Positions 35,865 to 44,817 of a DNA stretch of 64,000 bases are shown piece after piece. Each line of letters begins with the position of its first letter. Position 1 is the stretch's first letter. Below the pieces are notes generated by a model. The model ran no database searches, was not told where the DNA came from, and saw nothing but the letters and a program-made list of their open reading frames with translations. Source of the DNA: Paenibacillus soyae (GTDB lineage Bacteria > Bacillota > Bacilli > Paenibacillales > Paenibacillaceae); NCBI RefSeq assembly GCF_024623455.1, contig NZ_JANIPJ010000003.1:310001-374000 (forward strand). Direction: 5' to 3'. A program made the position numbers and the translations under genes.

Positions 35865-38126
35865 CTATTGGTAAATCGAGTTCATGATCCAAATATCGAT
35901 CGACTTGATGACGGTGTCAGGGCTTCCTTCCAATTGGAGACCAGTGGCATCCAATCGACTAGGATACACTCTCGTCGTCAGGCTTTTCAGACCGCTTACA
36001 TAGGCTTCTACCAGCGACTTATCCAGATAGATATGGAACTTGAGCGCTTCGCCGTCCAGATCCAGCCTTCCGGATTGAATGCCTCTTGTGCGTTCTTCAG
36101 TGGACAAAGTCGTCTTCTCGCGGTTAACGCCAAGCTCCGCCGCCAGCTTATCGTAGAAGATCAGCGTCTCTTCCGCCCGGTCGGACGACTGTCTGATCCA
36201 TATGCCAACCATAGAATCCGCTAAAGACGTCTCGAATTCCACTTGAATCTCGAGCATATCCCCTTGCAGATTCGCCAGCTCACGATTTGCTTCCTCAAGT
36301 GTCACATCCCGCAGGGAGCACAACTGACGGCCACGCAGCGACGCAAGCTCCCCGATCGGCTCGATGCCGAGTCGTCCGTCCGGTCTTAAGAATACGCTAA
36401 CCGGCAAACCTGCGTTATGTGCCCAGCCGGAATCGTAATCGATCTGCGGCGTCCTTTCGCCCTGCGCAATGGTAAAGACGATATTGCGGCCTGTCTTGGG
36501 ATCGACCATCCCGCTTGGACCGGTAAAGTGAAAGTCGCCAACGTCGATCAGCTGCGGCTCCTCATGGTCGGGGGAAAAGCGCATTTGCTCTCGGTTATAT
36601 TCCCCGATCCAATAGAACACTTCAACGTCAGCACCGGGACCCAGCGGGCTGATCAGGAACAGATGCTTCTCCCGTCCGTCCGCACCCTTCCCGAGCGGAA
36701 GAAGCACAGGCAGCTCCCACATGTTGCCGAGATAGGGGAAGCGCTCGGGATCGCTCACATAGAACGGACCGTGATACGTCCAATGAATCATATCGGCCGA
36801 TGAATAAGCAAGCGCCGTACCGCTCTGTCCATCACTTGTGCCAGAACCGATAAGCAGGCGCCACAAACCGTCTTCCTTCCATACGAACGGATCGCGGAAG
36901 TCGCCGAATTTGCCCTGTCCCTGCTCTTGAACGATTAATGGATTCGGATGCTTCTCCCAATAGGTCAAATCGCTGTCGCCGTCCAGCCGGAACTTGCTGC
37001 GCGCAAGCCCGACACGTTGATTCGGCGACGCACTGTCATCGCCTGCGGTGATGAAGAGCGCCGGCACGCCGAATTCGTCCAGGCAGGCGCTTCCCGACCA
37101 GACACCATCGGGATCGACGGCTCCCTTCTCTGGCGCGAGCGCTATCGGAAGATCCCGCCAATGAACCATATCTTCGCTCACCCAATGCCCCCAATGGATT
37201 TGCGCCCAATAAGGGCCTTGCGGATTATGCTGGTAGAATAGGTGGTACTTGCCCTCAAAATAAATGGGAGCATGCGGTTCGTTCATCCAATGAACCGGCG
37301 GGCTTGCATGATACTGCGGCCGATGCCGGTCGCTCAGCATAGGCGTGCGGTCCAGCCGGATAACCTCGTACGGTATGGCAGGAACAGCGAAGCCATGTGA
37401 AGCCAGCGGCTCCTTGAAGATAGATGCAATCTCGACAATGGACAAAGCGCTTCCGTAGATGCGCACATCGTCCATTAAGCCGTCGAACATATTGTGCCGG
37501 AAGGCTTCCGCGAGCACGGTGGATTGGTTATTCTTCCCAATCAGCAGATCTTCCCCGCTTAAGGTCATACCCGCATCATCCGGTAAAGACATCTCGGCGG
37601 TCTGCTCACCGTTCAAATACAACCGCATGACTCCTTCTTTCTTGCAATAAGTAGCCGCAACATGCGACCACTTCCCTTTCTCGAGAGGCCTGTGCCGGCA
37701 CCAAAGCTCATGCCAGCTGCCGCCCGATCCGAGCTGCAGCGACCAGGCGCCGTGTCGGAATAAGCCGAATACGAAGCCTTCCGCAGCCTCCCGGTTGTGT
37801 TGATTCACAATGGCGGACAGCCTGTTTTCTGCCCCCCACTCATACGAACGGGGTGCGACCCAAGCCGTAATCGTAAACGCGTCATCCAGCCTGGGCGCCA
37901 ACGAAGCCTGGCGTGTAATCCAGGTCGAATACCCGTCAAACAGAAGCGCGCCTCCGCTTATTCCTGGACGCCACCCCGGATCGGAAGGATTCGAGAATCT
38001 TCCTTTCAGCAGCGAGTATGACACCTTGTCTTGTATGCCACTTGAAGAGTCAAGCGCAGCGCTGCCTCCCGATTCGTCCAAACGCCAATGTGCCAATAAA
38101 CGGTCGGACCCTACTCTATTCTCCAT
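35865..38126 (-). CDS. Cytosolic LamG-GH32 enzyme, paralogue of the secreted fructanase, Glu in nucleophile position
   Basis: This 753-residue protein starts at ATG 38126 after GGAGGG and has no signal peptide. An N-terminal LamG-like module (about 10-230) and the GH32 propeller/sandwich align with the middle of the secreted enzyme (shared AWVAPRSYEWG, LSAIVNQ, YHLFYQHNPQGPYW). The motifs are HWMNEPHAP (Glu283 instead of Asp), DFRDPFVW and MWELPVLLPLG. An internal copy of the same unusual catalytic type suggests it acts on the product the secreted enzyme makes, after import. This role is inferred. Confidence 0.9.
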   Translation of the reverse strand: MENRVGSDRLLAHWRLDESGGSAALDSSSGIQDKVSYSLLKGRFSNPSDPGWRPGISGGALLFDGYSTWITRQASLAPRLDDAFTITAWVAPRSYEWGAENRLSAIVNQHNREAAEGFVFGLFRHGAWSLQLGSGGSWHELWCRHRPLEKGKWSHVAATYCKKEGVMRLYLNGEQTAEMSLPDDAGMTLSGEDLLIGKNNQSTVLAEAFRHNMFDGLMDDVRIYGSALSIVEIASIFKEPLASHGFAVPAIPYEVIRLDRTPMLSDRHRPQYHASPPVHWMNEPHAPIYFEGKYHLFYQHNPQGPYWAQIHWGHWVSEDMVHWRDLPIALAPEKGAVDPDGVWSGSACLDEFGVPALFITAGDDSASPNQRVGLARSKFRLDGDSDLTYWEKHPNPLIVQEQGQGKFGDFRDPFVWKEDGLWRLLIGSGTSDGQSGTALAYSSADMIHWTYHGPFYVSDPERFPYLGNMWELPVLLPLGKGADGREKHLFLISPLGPGADVEVFYWIGEYNREQMRFSPDHEEPQLIDVGDFHFTGPSGMVDPKTGRNIVFTIAQGERTPQIDYDSGWAHNAGLPVSVFLRPDGRLGIEPIGELASLRGRQLCSLRDVTLEEANRELANLQGDMLEIQVEFETSLADSMVGIWIRQSSDRAEETLIFYDKLAAELGVNREKTTLSTEERTRGIQSGRLDLDGEALKFHIYLDKSLVEAYVSGLKSLTTRVYPSRLDATGLQLEGSPDTVIKSIDIWIMNSIYQ

Positions 38127-38150
38127 TAACGCGATCCCTCCCAATCCTTG

Positions 38151-39647
38151 CTAGCGGCTTGCCGCTTGTACGGTTGCTGCCGCATAGACCGACCGGAGCG
38201 GATAAACCCGCATTGTCCTCAGCATGGCCTTGCCGCCGATCGCATACAGCTCGATACAATCCGTACCATCAAGAGGGAACAGCTGATCCGTCATAACGAG
38301 TCCGCCGTCATCCGCAAACACTTCGATCGATGATCGGTCTAGCCATAGTCGCAGCTTAATCCGCCCTTCCTTTGCTTTCAGCGGAGCTGAATGCCTGCAT
38401 GCGAATTCATCATGAAAGTCGATATGGCCCGAAATTGTGCGGTCAATGAACAGCTCGGCCAATGCCGCGTTAAAACCTACTACCGTTTCCTTATCTCCTG
38501 ATTTGAACCTAAGACCGATTTCAGCCGCCATCATCAGCTCGATTTCAGCTTCGATCTCCAGCTGCCCGCTAAGTCCGGCAAACTGTATGCCTTCCGCGCT
38601 CAGCAGCTCGTTGGAGCGTTCAATACCTTGCAGCCGGAGCTGCCGGTAGCCGTCTACAACGTTTTGTATGAGACGAACCCCTTGCTGCTCCTTCCTCAAG
38701 GACAGTTTGCGCACAAGAGTCATCGCTCCGCGCCATTCCCCGGTCGGGATCAGATTGGCGTATTTCCAATTGTTCATCCAGCCAATAAACAGCCTCTCCG
38801 AGTCGTTGCCCTGGGCGTCGGACCAGGTTACACCCGCGTAATTGTCGCGGCCGTGATCCAGCCAGAGCACTGTATTCGGCGTATTTTCGTTCGTAAACGT
38901 TGTCCCGTCAAAGCAACCGACAAAATACTGTGTACGGGAGCCCTCCGAACAAGTCGGAGCATCGCCAATGCTTACGATCATAACCCAGCGCGAAGCTTCG
39001 TTCTCACCTTCGACCGGCAGCTCGAACAGATCCGGACATTCCCATACTCCGTCATGGGATCCTTCCTGCGCCCCGAACTCGCTTGCGAACGTCCAGGACT
39101 TCAGGTCGGGCGAACGGTATAAGAACAGCCGATCACCCGCAGCCAGAACCATGACCCAACTGCTGGATTGTTCATGCCAGAACACTTTCGGATCGCGAAA
39201 ATCCGGGAACCGCTCGTCGATAAGCACGGGATTGCCCTCATAGGGAATCCATGTGCGCCCGTTGTCCTTGCTGTATGCGATGCTCTGCCGTTGCTTGGAC
39301 GAATCCGTACCGGCAATCATCTCCATTTGCGTATAGATGGCGACAAGACCTGGACCTCCGTCGAAGAAACCGCTTGTATCGTTCCAATCGACAACCGCGC
39401 TGCCCGAGAAGATCGTACCGTTCTGGTCAGGGAACAGCGCTATCGGCATATGCTCCCAGTAAACAAGATCCCTGCTTACCGCATGTCCCCAATGCATCGG
39501 TCCCCAAACCGTGCTGTCCGGGTGATACTGATAGAACAAATGGTACTCTCCTTCGTAATAGACCATTCCGTTCGGATCGTTCATCCAATTGGCAGGCGGG
39601 GTGAAATGAAACTGGGGTCGCAGAGGATGCTCTGTGATAGGCTTCAT
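38151..39647 (-). CDS. sacC: Canonical GH32 beta-fructosidase (levanase/invertase type), cytosolic
   Basis: This 498-residue protein without a signal peptide has all classical GH32 motifs: NWMNDPNG (nucleophile Asp24), FPDFRDPKVFW and WECPDLF (acid/base Glu), then the C-terminal sandwich with LDRSSIEVFAD. It hydrolyses terminal beta-fructosyl bonds of sucrose, inulin or levan oligosaccharides. AGGAGAG lies 9-10 bases before ATG 39647. It is directly downstream of the importer lipoprotein and 24 bases ahead of the next GH32 gene, so it is part of one operon. The gene symbol is by resemblance only. Confidence 0.93.
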   Translation of the reverse strand: MKPITEHPLRPQFHFTPPANWMNDPNGMVYYEGEYHLFYQYHPDSTVWGPMHWGHAVSRDLVYWEHMPIALFPDQNGTIFSGSAVVDWNDTSGFFDGGPGLVAIYTQMEMIAGTDSSKQRQSIAYSKDNGRTWIPYEGNPVLIDERFPDFRDPKVFWHEQSSSWVMVLAAGDRLFLYRSPDLKSWTFASEFGAQEGSHDGVWECPDLFELPVEGENEASRWVMIVSIGDAPTCSEGSRTQYFVGCFDGTTFTNENTPNTVLWLDHGRDNYAGVTWSDAQGNDSERLFIGWMNNWKYANLIPTGEWRGAMTLVRKLSLRKEQQGVRLIQNVVDGYRQLRLQGIERSNELLSAEGIQFAGLSGQLEIEAEIELMMAAEIGLRFKSGDKETVVGFNAALAELFIDRTISGHIDFHDEFACRHSAPLKAKEGRIKLRLWLDRSSIEVFADDGGLVMTDQLFPLDGTDCIELYAIGGKAMLRTMRVYPLRSVYAAATVQAASR

Positions 39648-39685
39648 AGGTTTCTCTCTCCTCTAATCCTTAATCCGTCATTCTT

Positions 39686-41317
39686 TTATTTCTGCGCTTC
39701 GTTGTAACGATCAAGAGCTGTCTGATAAATTTCCATCAGTTGATCCAGGCCCATGTCCTGTACCGTTTTCACATACGTATCCCATGCTTTGTCGTTCATG
39801 CCTTCTACGATAAACTTAGCTCGCTGTGTATTCACATATTTAATGAGTTCTGGTTCGATCTGGTTGATTTGATCCAATTCCTCTGGCTCGAAGAAGATCG
39901 TCGGATAATTCTCTTTCTCCATGAACGGCTCATAGTATTTCTCCAGATCCAGCTTCCGCTGCTTCGCGCGCGGCTCCATGTCGACAATCGTTTTGAAGTG
40001 CTCGGCCGTGATGACGCCGGCTCCGTTAGGAGCGACCTTCTGACGGAATTCGCCCATCGATACGCCTTCCTCCAGCGGAAGGTTTACCAGCTTGCCGTTT
40101 GCGTCCTTCTCATAGATGATGCCAATCGGACCCCAATGAATTTGTGCAGCCATGTACGGCTCATATTGCTGGTCGATCCAGCGCATTGTTGCTTCCGGAT
40201 GCTCGTTCTCGCTCGTAATGACAAATGCGTTCCTACCCGGTCCTCCGCCGTTGCCACGACCGATCGTTTTCTTGCCTGTCGGGCCAGTGAGCGGCGGCAC
40301 AAGCGCGTAGTCGGCTGCCCGGTCCGTTCCAACAACTTCCTCGACTTCCCACCAGACATAGGAGCCAAGAGTAGACTCTGGCGTCTTGCCTTTTGCAAGG
40401 TACTGCGGAGCGTCCTGCGTGAACGATTCCGGATCGATCAGCCCTTGCTTATACCATTTCTCGTTGAAATACTGCAAGGCTTCCTTGTATTCCGGCTGGG
40501 TTGCCGTGAAAATAACTTTGCCGTCGCGCACGATACGATGCTCGAGATTGTCCGGCATGCCGAAGGCGCCGAACAGGCCTGCGATGTCCATACACCATTG
40601 CATATGCATGAAGCTGAGCGGGATTTCGTCAGCTTTACCATTGCCATTCGGGTCCTGCGTCTTGAACGCAACCAACGCTTCGGTATATTCATCAAGCGTT
40701 TCCGGGAATTTCAGTCCTAGCTTCTCGAGCCATTTCGTGTTGATCACATGGAAGAACGGATTCGTGCCGAGCTCGTTCTCCTCCCATGTAGGCAAGCCGT
40801 AAATATGGCCGTCCGGCGCAGTCATCGCCGCTTTGATGTCAGGGCGTTCCTCAAGCAGCTTTTTCAGATTCGGCGCGTATTCGTTAATCAAATCCTCAAG
40901 TGGAATGATGGTGCCGTCTTGCCCGTACGTGATTAATTCATAGTCGGAAAATTGCGAGGAATAGAAGGCATCCGGCAAATCGCCGCTGGCAAGCAGCAAA
41001 TTTTTCTTCTCGGCATAGTCGGTGTCCGGAATGTTGTTCCACTCGATATGGATGTTCGTGTCGGTTTCCAAGCGCTTGAAGATTTCCATTTCGTTATACT
41101 CGGGTGCAAGCGGAGCTTTCGGCGATACAATCGTCAGCGTCAATTTCTCGTCGACGATCGGCAGTCCATCCTTGCGGATCCCAGCGTCCTCAGTCGCTCC
41201 ATTATTCGCGTTCCCTTGCGTGTTACCGGTATTCGATTCATTTCCTCCGCTGCATGCGGACAACATTAAGCTTGTTGCGAGAAGAATGCTGACTGCAACA
41301 GAACCTCTCTTTTTCAT
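39686..41317 (-). CDS. Oligosaccharide-binding lipoprotein (LipO-like) of fructan importer
   Basis: This 543-residue protein has a lipobox (SLMLSACSGG), a short Asn-rich tether, and a large solute-binding fold with LTLTIVSPKAPLAPEYN at the mature start. Its length and the presence of LplB/YesQ-type permeases place it in the LipO group, which binds larger oligosaccharides. GGAGG is 8 bases before ATG 41317. It would capture fructo-oligosaccharides made by the surface enzyme. No ATPase is encoded nearby, as usual for these systems. Confidence 0.92.
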   Translation of the reverse strand: MKKRGSVAVSILLATSLMLSACSGGNESNTGNTQGNANNGATEDAGIRKDGLPIVDEKLTLTIVSPKAPLAPEYNEMEIFKRLETDTNIHIEWNNIPDTDYAEKKNLLLASGDLPDAFYSSQFSDYELITYGQDGTIIPLEDLINEYAPNLKKLLEERPDIKAAMTAPDGHIYGLPTWEENELGTNPFFHVINTKWLEKLGLKFPETLDEYTEALVAFKTQDPNGNGKADEIPLSFMHMQWCMDIAGLFGAFGMPDNLEHRIVRDGKVIFTATQPEYKEALQYFNEKWYKQGLIDPESFTQDAPQYLAKGKTPESTLGSYVWWEVEEVVGTDRAADYALVPPLTGPTGKKTIGRGNGGGPGRNAFVITSENEHPEATMRWIDQQYEPYMAAQIHWGPIGIIYEKDANGKLVNLPLEEGVSMGEFRQKVAPNGAGVITAEHFKTIVDMEPRAKQRKLDLEKYYEPFMEKENYPTIFFEPEELDQINQIEPELIKYVNTQRAKFIVEGMNDKAWDTYVKTVQDMGLDQLMEIYQTALDRYNEAQK

Positions 41318-41411
41318 TGCGATGATCCTCCCTTTATATGCTTGTTTCTATCTATCATCATCCAGGTTCGTCTTCCGCGGTTTCGACGAATCCAGGCGAT
41401 AACCACGACCC

Positions 41412-42308
41412 TTAGCCCTTGATAGAGCCAATCATGACCCCTTTGACAAAATAACGCTGCAGGAACGGATAGAGGATGAGCAGCGGCAAGCTTGCGATAA
41501 TAATGACGCCGTATTTGATCAGCTCGGTTACCCGAAGCTTCGCGGCGTACGATTCAACGTCGATCATCATGCTGGAGTTGACCTGGTTCTGAACCAAAAT
41601 ATTGCGGAGCACCAGCTGCAGCGGATATTTCGACTCCTCGTTCAAATAAATCATGGCATCGAAAAATCCGTTCCAGAAGCCTACGGCGTGATACAGCACC
41701 ATGACCGCGATAATCGGCTTCGACAGCGGCAGCACCATCATCAGGAAAAAGCGGGTATTGGAGCAGCCGTCGATGAAGGCGGCTTCGCGCATCTCATCGG
41801 GAATCGTGCTCTGGAAGAAGGTTCGCACGATGATGATATTGAATACGCTGCCCGCTCCCGGAACAACCAGAGCCCAGATCGTATTGATCATGTTCAGATC
41901 CTTAACCAGCAGGTAAGTCGGAATGAGCCCGCCGCTGAAAAACATCGTGAACACGAAGAACCACATGACCGCGTTTCGGCCGGCGAGATCTTTGCGAGCG
42001 AGCGGATAAGCCGCCATAAGCGTCACGGTTACACTGATAGCGGTACCCACAATGGCATAGAGCAGCGAGTTTCCGTAGCCGATCCAGATTTGCCGGTCCG
42101 CGAATATACGCTCATAGCCGTCCAGCGTGAAGCCTTTAGGGAAGAGCCACACAGCTCCCGAATAGATAAGATTCGGGTCGCTGAACGAGGCGATGAGCAC
42201 GAAATATAGCGGATATAGAATCAGCAGCATGCCGATTGTCAGAGACGAATAATTCAAGACATCGAACAGGATGTCGCCTTTCGTTTTGCGGGATAGCAGC
42301 GTGTTCAT
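41412..42308 (-). CDS. Carbohydrate ABC permease (YesQ/LplC-like)
   Basis: This 298-residue permease has six membrane helices, and an EAA loop is visible at MREAAFIDGCSNTRFFLMM. ATG 42308 is 8 bases after GGGAG. A GTG at 42317 abuts that site and was rejected. It pairs with the upstream permease, 13 bases away, and the LipO-like lipoprotein downstream. Inferred cargo is fructo-oligosaccharides. Confidence 0.92.
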   Translation of the reverse strand: MNTLLSRKTKGDILFDVLNYSSLTIGMLLILYPLYFVLIASFSDPNLIYSGAVWLFPKGFTLDGYERIFADRQIWIGYGNSLLYAIVGTAISVTVTLMAAYPLARKDLAGRNAVMWFFVFTMFFSGGLIPTYLLVKDLNMINTIWALVVPGAGSVFNIIIVRTFFQSTIPDEMREAAFIDGCSNTRFFLMMVLPLSKPIIAVMVLYHAVGFWNGFFDAMIYLNEESKYPLQLVLRNILVQNQVNSSMMIDVESYAAKLRVTELIKYGVIIIASLPLLILYPFLQRYFVKGVMIGSIKG

Positions 42309-42321
42309 CGGTTTCACTCCC

Positions 42322-43284
42322 TTACCATAAACTTGTTTCCGTCAGCTTCTTGGCAACCTTGTTTACGGTAACCAGCAGCACGACGTTAATGACGGCGTTG
42401 AACAATCCAATAGCTGCGGAGAAGCTGTATTGCGCCTTCTGTATGCCGAGCTCGTAGACATAGGTCGGAATAATGTTCGATACCGCGTAGTTCAGATCCG
42501 ATTGCATTAGATATGCCTTCTCGAAGCCGACGCTCATCACATTGCCCATCGCTAGAACCAATAAAATAATGATAGTCGGTAAAATGCCGGGGATATCAAC
42601 ATGCCTGATGCGCTTCCATTTGCTTGCTCCATCCATGACGGCCGCCTCATGCAGCTCGGGATTGACTCCAGCAAGCGCGGCCAGATAGATAATCGTGGCG
42701 AAGCCCGTCTCCTGCCAGATACCGGACAAGATGTATAGCGGGCGGAACCAGCCTTCGTCTGCCATGAATAGAACCGGTTCACCGCCGAAAAAAGTAATGA
42801 TATGGTTTACGATGCCGCTATTCGGCGAGAGGAATACGCCTAGCATACCGACCAGCACGACTGTCGATATAAAGTGCGGGGCGTAGATAACCGTCTGCAC
42901 GAATTTTTTGTACCGCTTCGCCATCATCTGATTCAGCATTAATGCCACAATGATCGGAATTGGGAAGCTGAACACGAGCGAATACACGCTGAGAAGAATC
43001 GTGTTCTCCATAATCGGCCAGAAATTATACGCTTCAAAAAACCGGATAAAGTGCTCGAAGCCAACCCATTCGCTTCCCCATATGCCTTTGCTTGCCCTGA
43101 AATCCTTGAATGCGATCTGCACCCCGTACATTGGGTAATACTTAAATACCAAGTAAATCGCTACGGCCGGCAGCAGGAACAGATATAGCTCGTAATTTTG
43201 CCGGATCTTCACCCAAGTGCGATTACTTCCGGCAGCTCTTGCGCCCCTATTCTCCTCTTGCGCGTAACGTTCTGACGCCCCCAT
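42322..43284 (-). CDS. Carbohydrate ABC permease (LplB-like), first gene of the fructan operon
   Basis: This 320-residue permease has an LFLLPAVAIYLVFKYYPMYG first helix characteristic of LplB-type subunits, six helices, and an EAA loop at HEAAVMDGASKWKRIRH. ATG 43284 has GGAAGG about 10 bases upstream, and a GTG at 43296 is less likely. Transcription starts from the SigA-type promoter at 43401-43430 under two LacI-type operators. Confidence 0.92.
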   Translation of the reverse strand: MGASERYAQEENRGARAAGSNRTWVKIRQNYELYLFLLPAVAIYLVFKYYPMYGVQIAFKDFRASKGIWGSEWVGFEHFIRFFEAYNFWPIMENTILLSVYSLVFSFPIPIIVALMLNQMMAKRYKKFVQTVIYAPHFISTVVLVGMLGVFLSPNSGIVNHIITFFGGEPVLFMADEGWFRPLYILSGIWQETGFATIIYLAALAGVNPELHEAAVMDGASKWKRIRHVDIPGILPTIIILLVLAMGNVMSVGFEKAYLMQSDLNYAVSNIIPTYVYELGIQKAQYSFSAAIGLFNAVINVVLLVTVNKVAKKLTETSLW

Positions 43285-43308
43285 GTGTGATTCCACCTTC
43301 CAACTTGC

Positions 43309-43320
43309 GTAATCGTTTAC
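43309..43320. promoter_or_regulatory. LacI operator in the leader of the fructan operon
   Basis: GTAATCGTTTAC matches the dyad found at the operon promoter and the lacI promoter (core GTAAWCGWTTAC). It lies 25 bases before the first gene and about 60 bases from the promoter-proximal operator, compatible with DNA looping. Confidence 0.7.
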
Positions 43321-43376
43321 GTAACCTTGACATTTTACCCAAACTCTATGAATTTTATTGATGTTTCACCAGTAAA

Positions 43377-43392
43377 ACGATTACGTAATCGT
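43377..43392. promoter_or_regulatory. LacI operator overlapping the transcription start of the fructan operon
   Basis: This is a perfect 16-base palindrome, ACGATTACGTAATCGT, just downstream of the -10 box (43401-43406), where a bound repressor would block initiation. The same dyad occurs at 44521-44532 and 43309-43320. The regulator is presumably the LacI protein encoded immediately upstream. Confidence 0.78.
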
Positions 43393-43400
43393 TTATATGA

Positions 43401-43430
43401 ATTATAAGCGCTTCCACAATTGTCAGTCAA
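43401..43430 (-). promoter_or_regulatory. SigA-type promoter of the fructan operon with candidate cre site
   Basis: On the minus strand TTGACT (43425-43430) and TATAAT (43401-43406) are separated by 18 bases. The spacer holds TATAAGCGCTTCCA (43403-43416, plus strand), which differs from the CcpA cre consensus TGWAANCGNTNWCA at two positions. Catabolite repression is therefore plausible. Confidence 0.75.
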
Positions 43431-43444
43431 GATGTTTTTTAGCG

Positions 43445-43478
43445 AAAAAAAGATAGTCAGCACGACTGCCTGACTATC
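43445..43478 (-). terminator. Terminator of the lacI gene
   Basis: The stem GATAGTCAG (43470-43478 arm, minus reading) / CTGACTATC (43452-43460 arm) is followed by seven T on the minus strand. The stop codon of lacI lies inside the hairpin. It insulates lacI from the operon promoter 15-45 bases downstream. Confidence 0.88.
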
Positions 43479-44461
43479 AGTTTTCCGGACAACCGATGCT
43501 GAGACAACGGCGCATCGGCATTGTCAATCCGCTCCAGCATGACCTCGGCTGCCTTCACGCCAAGGTCAAAAGCCGGCTGCTCGATTACGGTTAGCGGCGG
43601 TGTCGTTACCCTCGTCCATTGAAACTCGTCGTAGGCAACAACCGCAACTTGATCCGGAACTTTGATTTGGTTCTCCTGCATATACATCATGGCGCCCATT
43701 GCCATCACATTATCCGTCGCAAATATAGCAGTAGGCTTATGCGCGAGCAGCGACTCGGTCAGCTTATAGCCGCTGTCGAGCGACACTTCCCCGGTGCAGA
43801 CGAGCTCCTTATCCTCAGCCAGGCCCGCTTCCGACAAGGCTTCCAAATAACCGGCGAACCGCTCCTCCGTCGTCGTCAGCGTATTCGGTCCGGATAAGTA
43901 CGCAATCCGCTTGTGACCTCTGCGAATCAACATCTCCACCGCATCCTTGGACACGGATCTATTGTCAACGACGACGCTGTCCCTGTCGCTGTTATTCGGC
44001 ACCCTGTCCACATAAACGACAGGATAATCGCCGAATAGTTGCTCGTAATCCGTTTCTCTGCTGGAAGGCGCCATGATGAGACCGTCGATCATTTGGGAGC
44101 CGAGCATGCGGATCTCTTCCTTCTCGAACTCTTCCTCTTCATGCGAGTCGCTAAGCATAAGATGGTACTGATTCTGCTTCAACACGCTTTGAATGCCGGC
44201 CGCGACAGACATAAAAAAGTGATTCGACGTCTCGCTGGCAAGAATCGGAGCCAGGAACGCGATGACATACGACTTGCGGCTCCGCAACGATCTTGCGACG
44301 ACATTGACCCGGTAGTTCAGCTCGTCCATCGCGCGCATAACCTTCTGTTTCGTATCCTCGGATACAAACCTGGTGCCGTTAATGACATGCGATACGGTTG
44401 CGGTCGAGACATTCGCATGCTTGGCTACGTCTTTTATACTGATGTTCTTGTTTTCGCTCAT
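43457..44461 (-). CDS. LacI/GalR-family transcriptional repressor of the fructan locus
   Basis: This 334-residue protein has an N-terminal HTH with hinge (ISIKDVAKHANVSTATVSHV, then NYRVNVVARSLRS) and a periplasmic-binding-like effector domain (VIAFLAPILASETSNHFF, DGLIMAPSS, VYVDRVP, AIFATDNVMAMGA, VVAYDEFQW). AGGTG lies upstream of ATG 44461. Position, and the GTAAWCGWTTAC dyads at its own promoter and at the operon promoter, indicate autoregulation and control of fructan genes. The inducer is probably a fructose-containing sugar. Confidence 0.93.
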   Translation of the reverse strand: MSENKNISIKDVAKHANVSTATVSHVINGTRFVSEDTKQKVMRAMDELNYRVNVVARSLRSRKSYVIAFLAPILASETSNHFFMSVAAGIQSVLKQNQYHLMLSDSHEEEEFEKEEIRMLGSQMIDGLIMAPSSRETDYEQLFGDYPVVYVDRVPNNSDRDSVVVDNRSVSKDAVEMLIRRGHKRIAYLSGPNTLTTTEERFAGYLEALSEAGLAEDKELVCTGEVSLDSGYKLTESLLAHKPTAIFATDNVMAMGAMMYMQENQIKVPDQVAVVAYDEFQWTRVTTPPLTVIEQPAFDLGVKAAEVMLERIDNADAPLSQHRLSGKLIVRQSC

Positions 44462-44520
44462 AACAGTTCACACCTATGCTAACGTTATATAATATGCTTA
44501 CAGACGCTAATACAGCGTGC

Positions 44521-44569
44521 GTAAACGATTACTTAGCTTTACTGTATGAGAACCGGCTCATTTTGTCAA
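44521..44569 (-). promoter_or_regulatory. Autoregulated promoter of lacI
   Basis: On the minus strand TTGACA (44564-44569), a 17-base spacer and TACAGT (44541-44546) form a good SigA promoter. The operator GTAAACGATTAC (44521-44532) starts about 8 bases after the -10, covering the start point, the same geometry as at the fructan operon. Confidence 0.78.
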
Positions 44570-44756
44570 CATTATCCCGCTCCCGGCATACCATCATTGA
44601 TTTCTCATTTAATTGCCTTAAATGGTCTCCGACGCTTAGAGCTATGGAATATCAATCCAACAATTTGTAATACAACTGAAATATTTCTTTCATCGCTCCT
44701 TAATGTAGGGAGCCTATAATAGAACTCGACCCCCTTTTTTATAATATAAACACTTT

Positions 44757-44790
44757 GGCCCGCTGCCCGTTGCAGCGGGCCCCTTTTTTT
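44757..44790 (+). terminator. Orphan rightward terminator hairpin
   Basis: GGCCCGCTG (44757-44765) pairs with CAGCGGGCC (44773-44781), followed by CC and seven T. No rightward gene precedes it. A TATAAT at 44715-44720 could start a very short transcript ending here, but its -35 is poor. Confidence 0.6.
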
Positions 44791-44817
44791 GCCCATTCGT
44801 ATGATAGCTCAAACGCG

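Noticed and set aside
44476-44670. Possible rightward protein of 64 residues after lacI
   Set aside because: It covers the lacI operator and promoter, and has no ribosome binding site or similarity.
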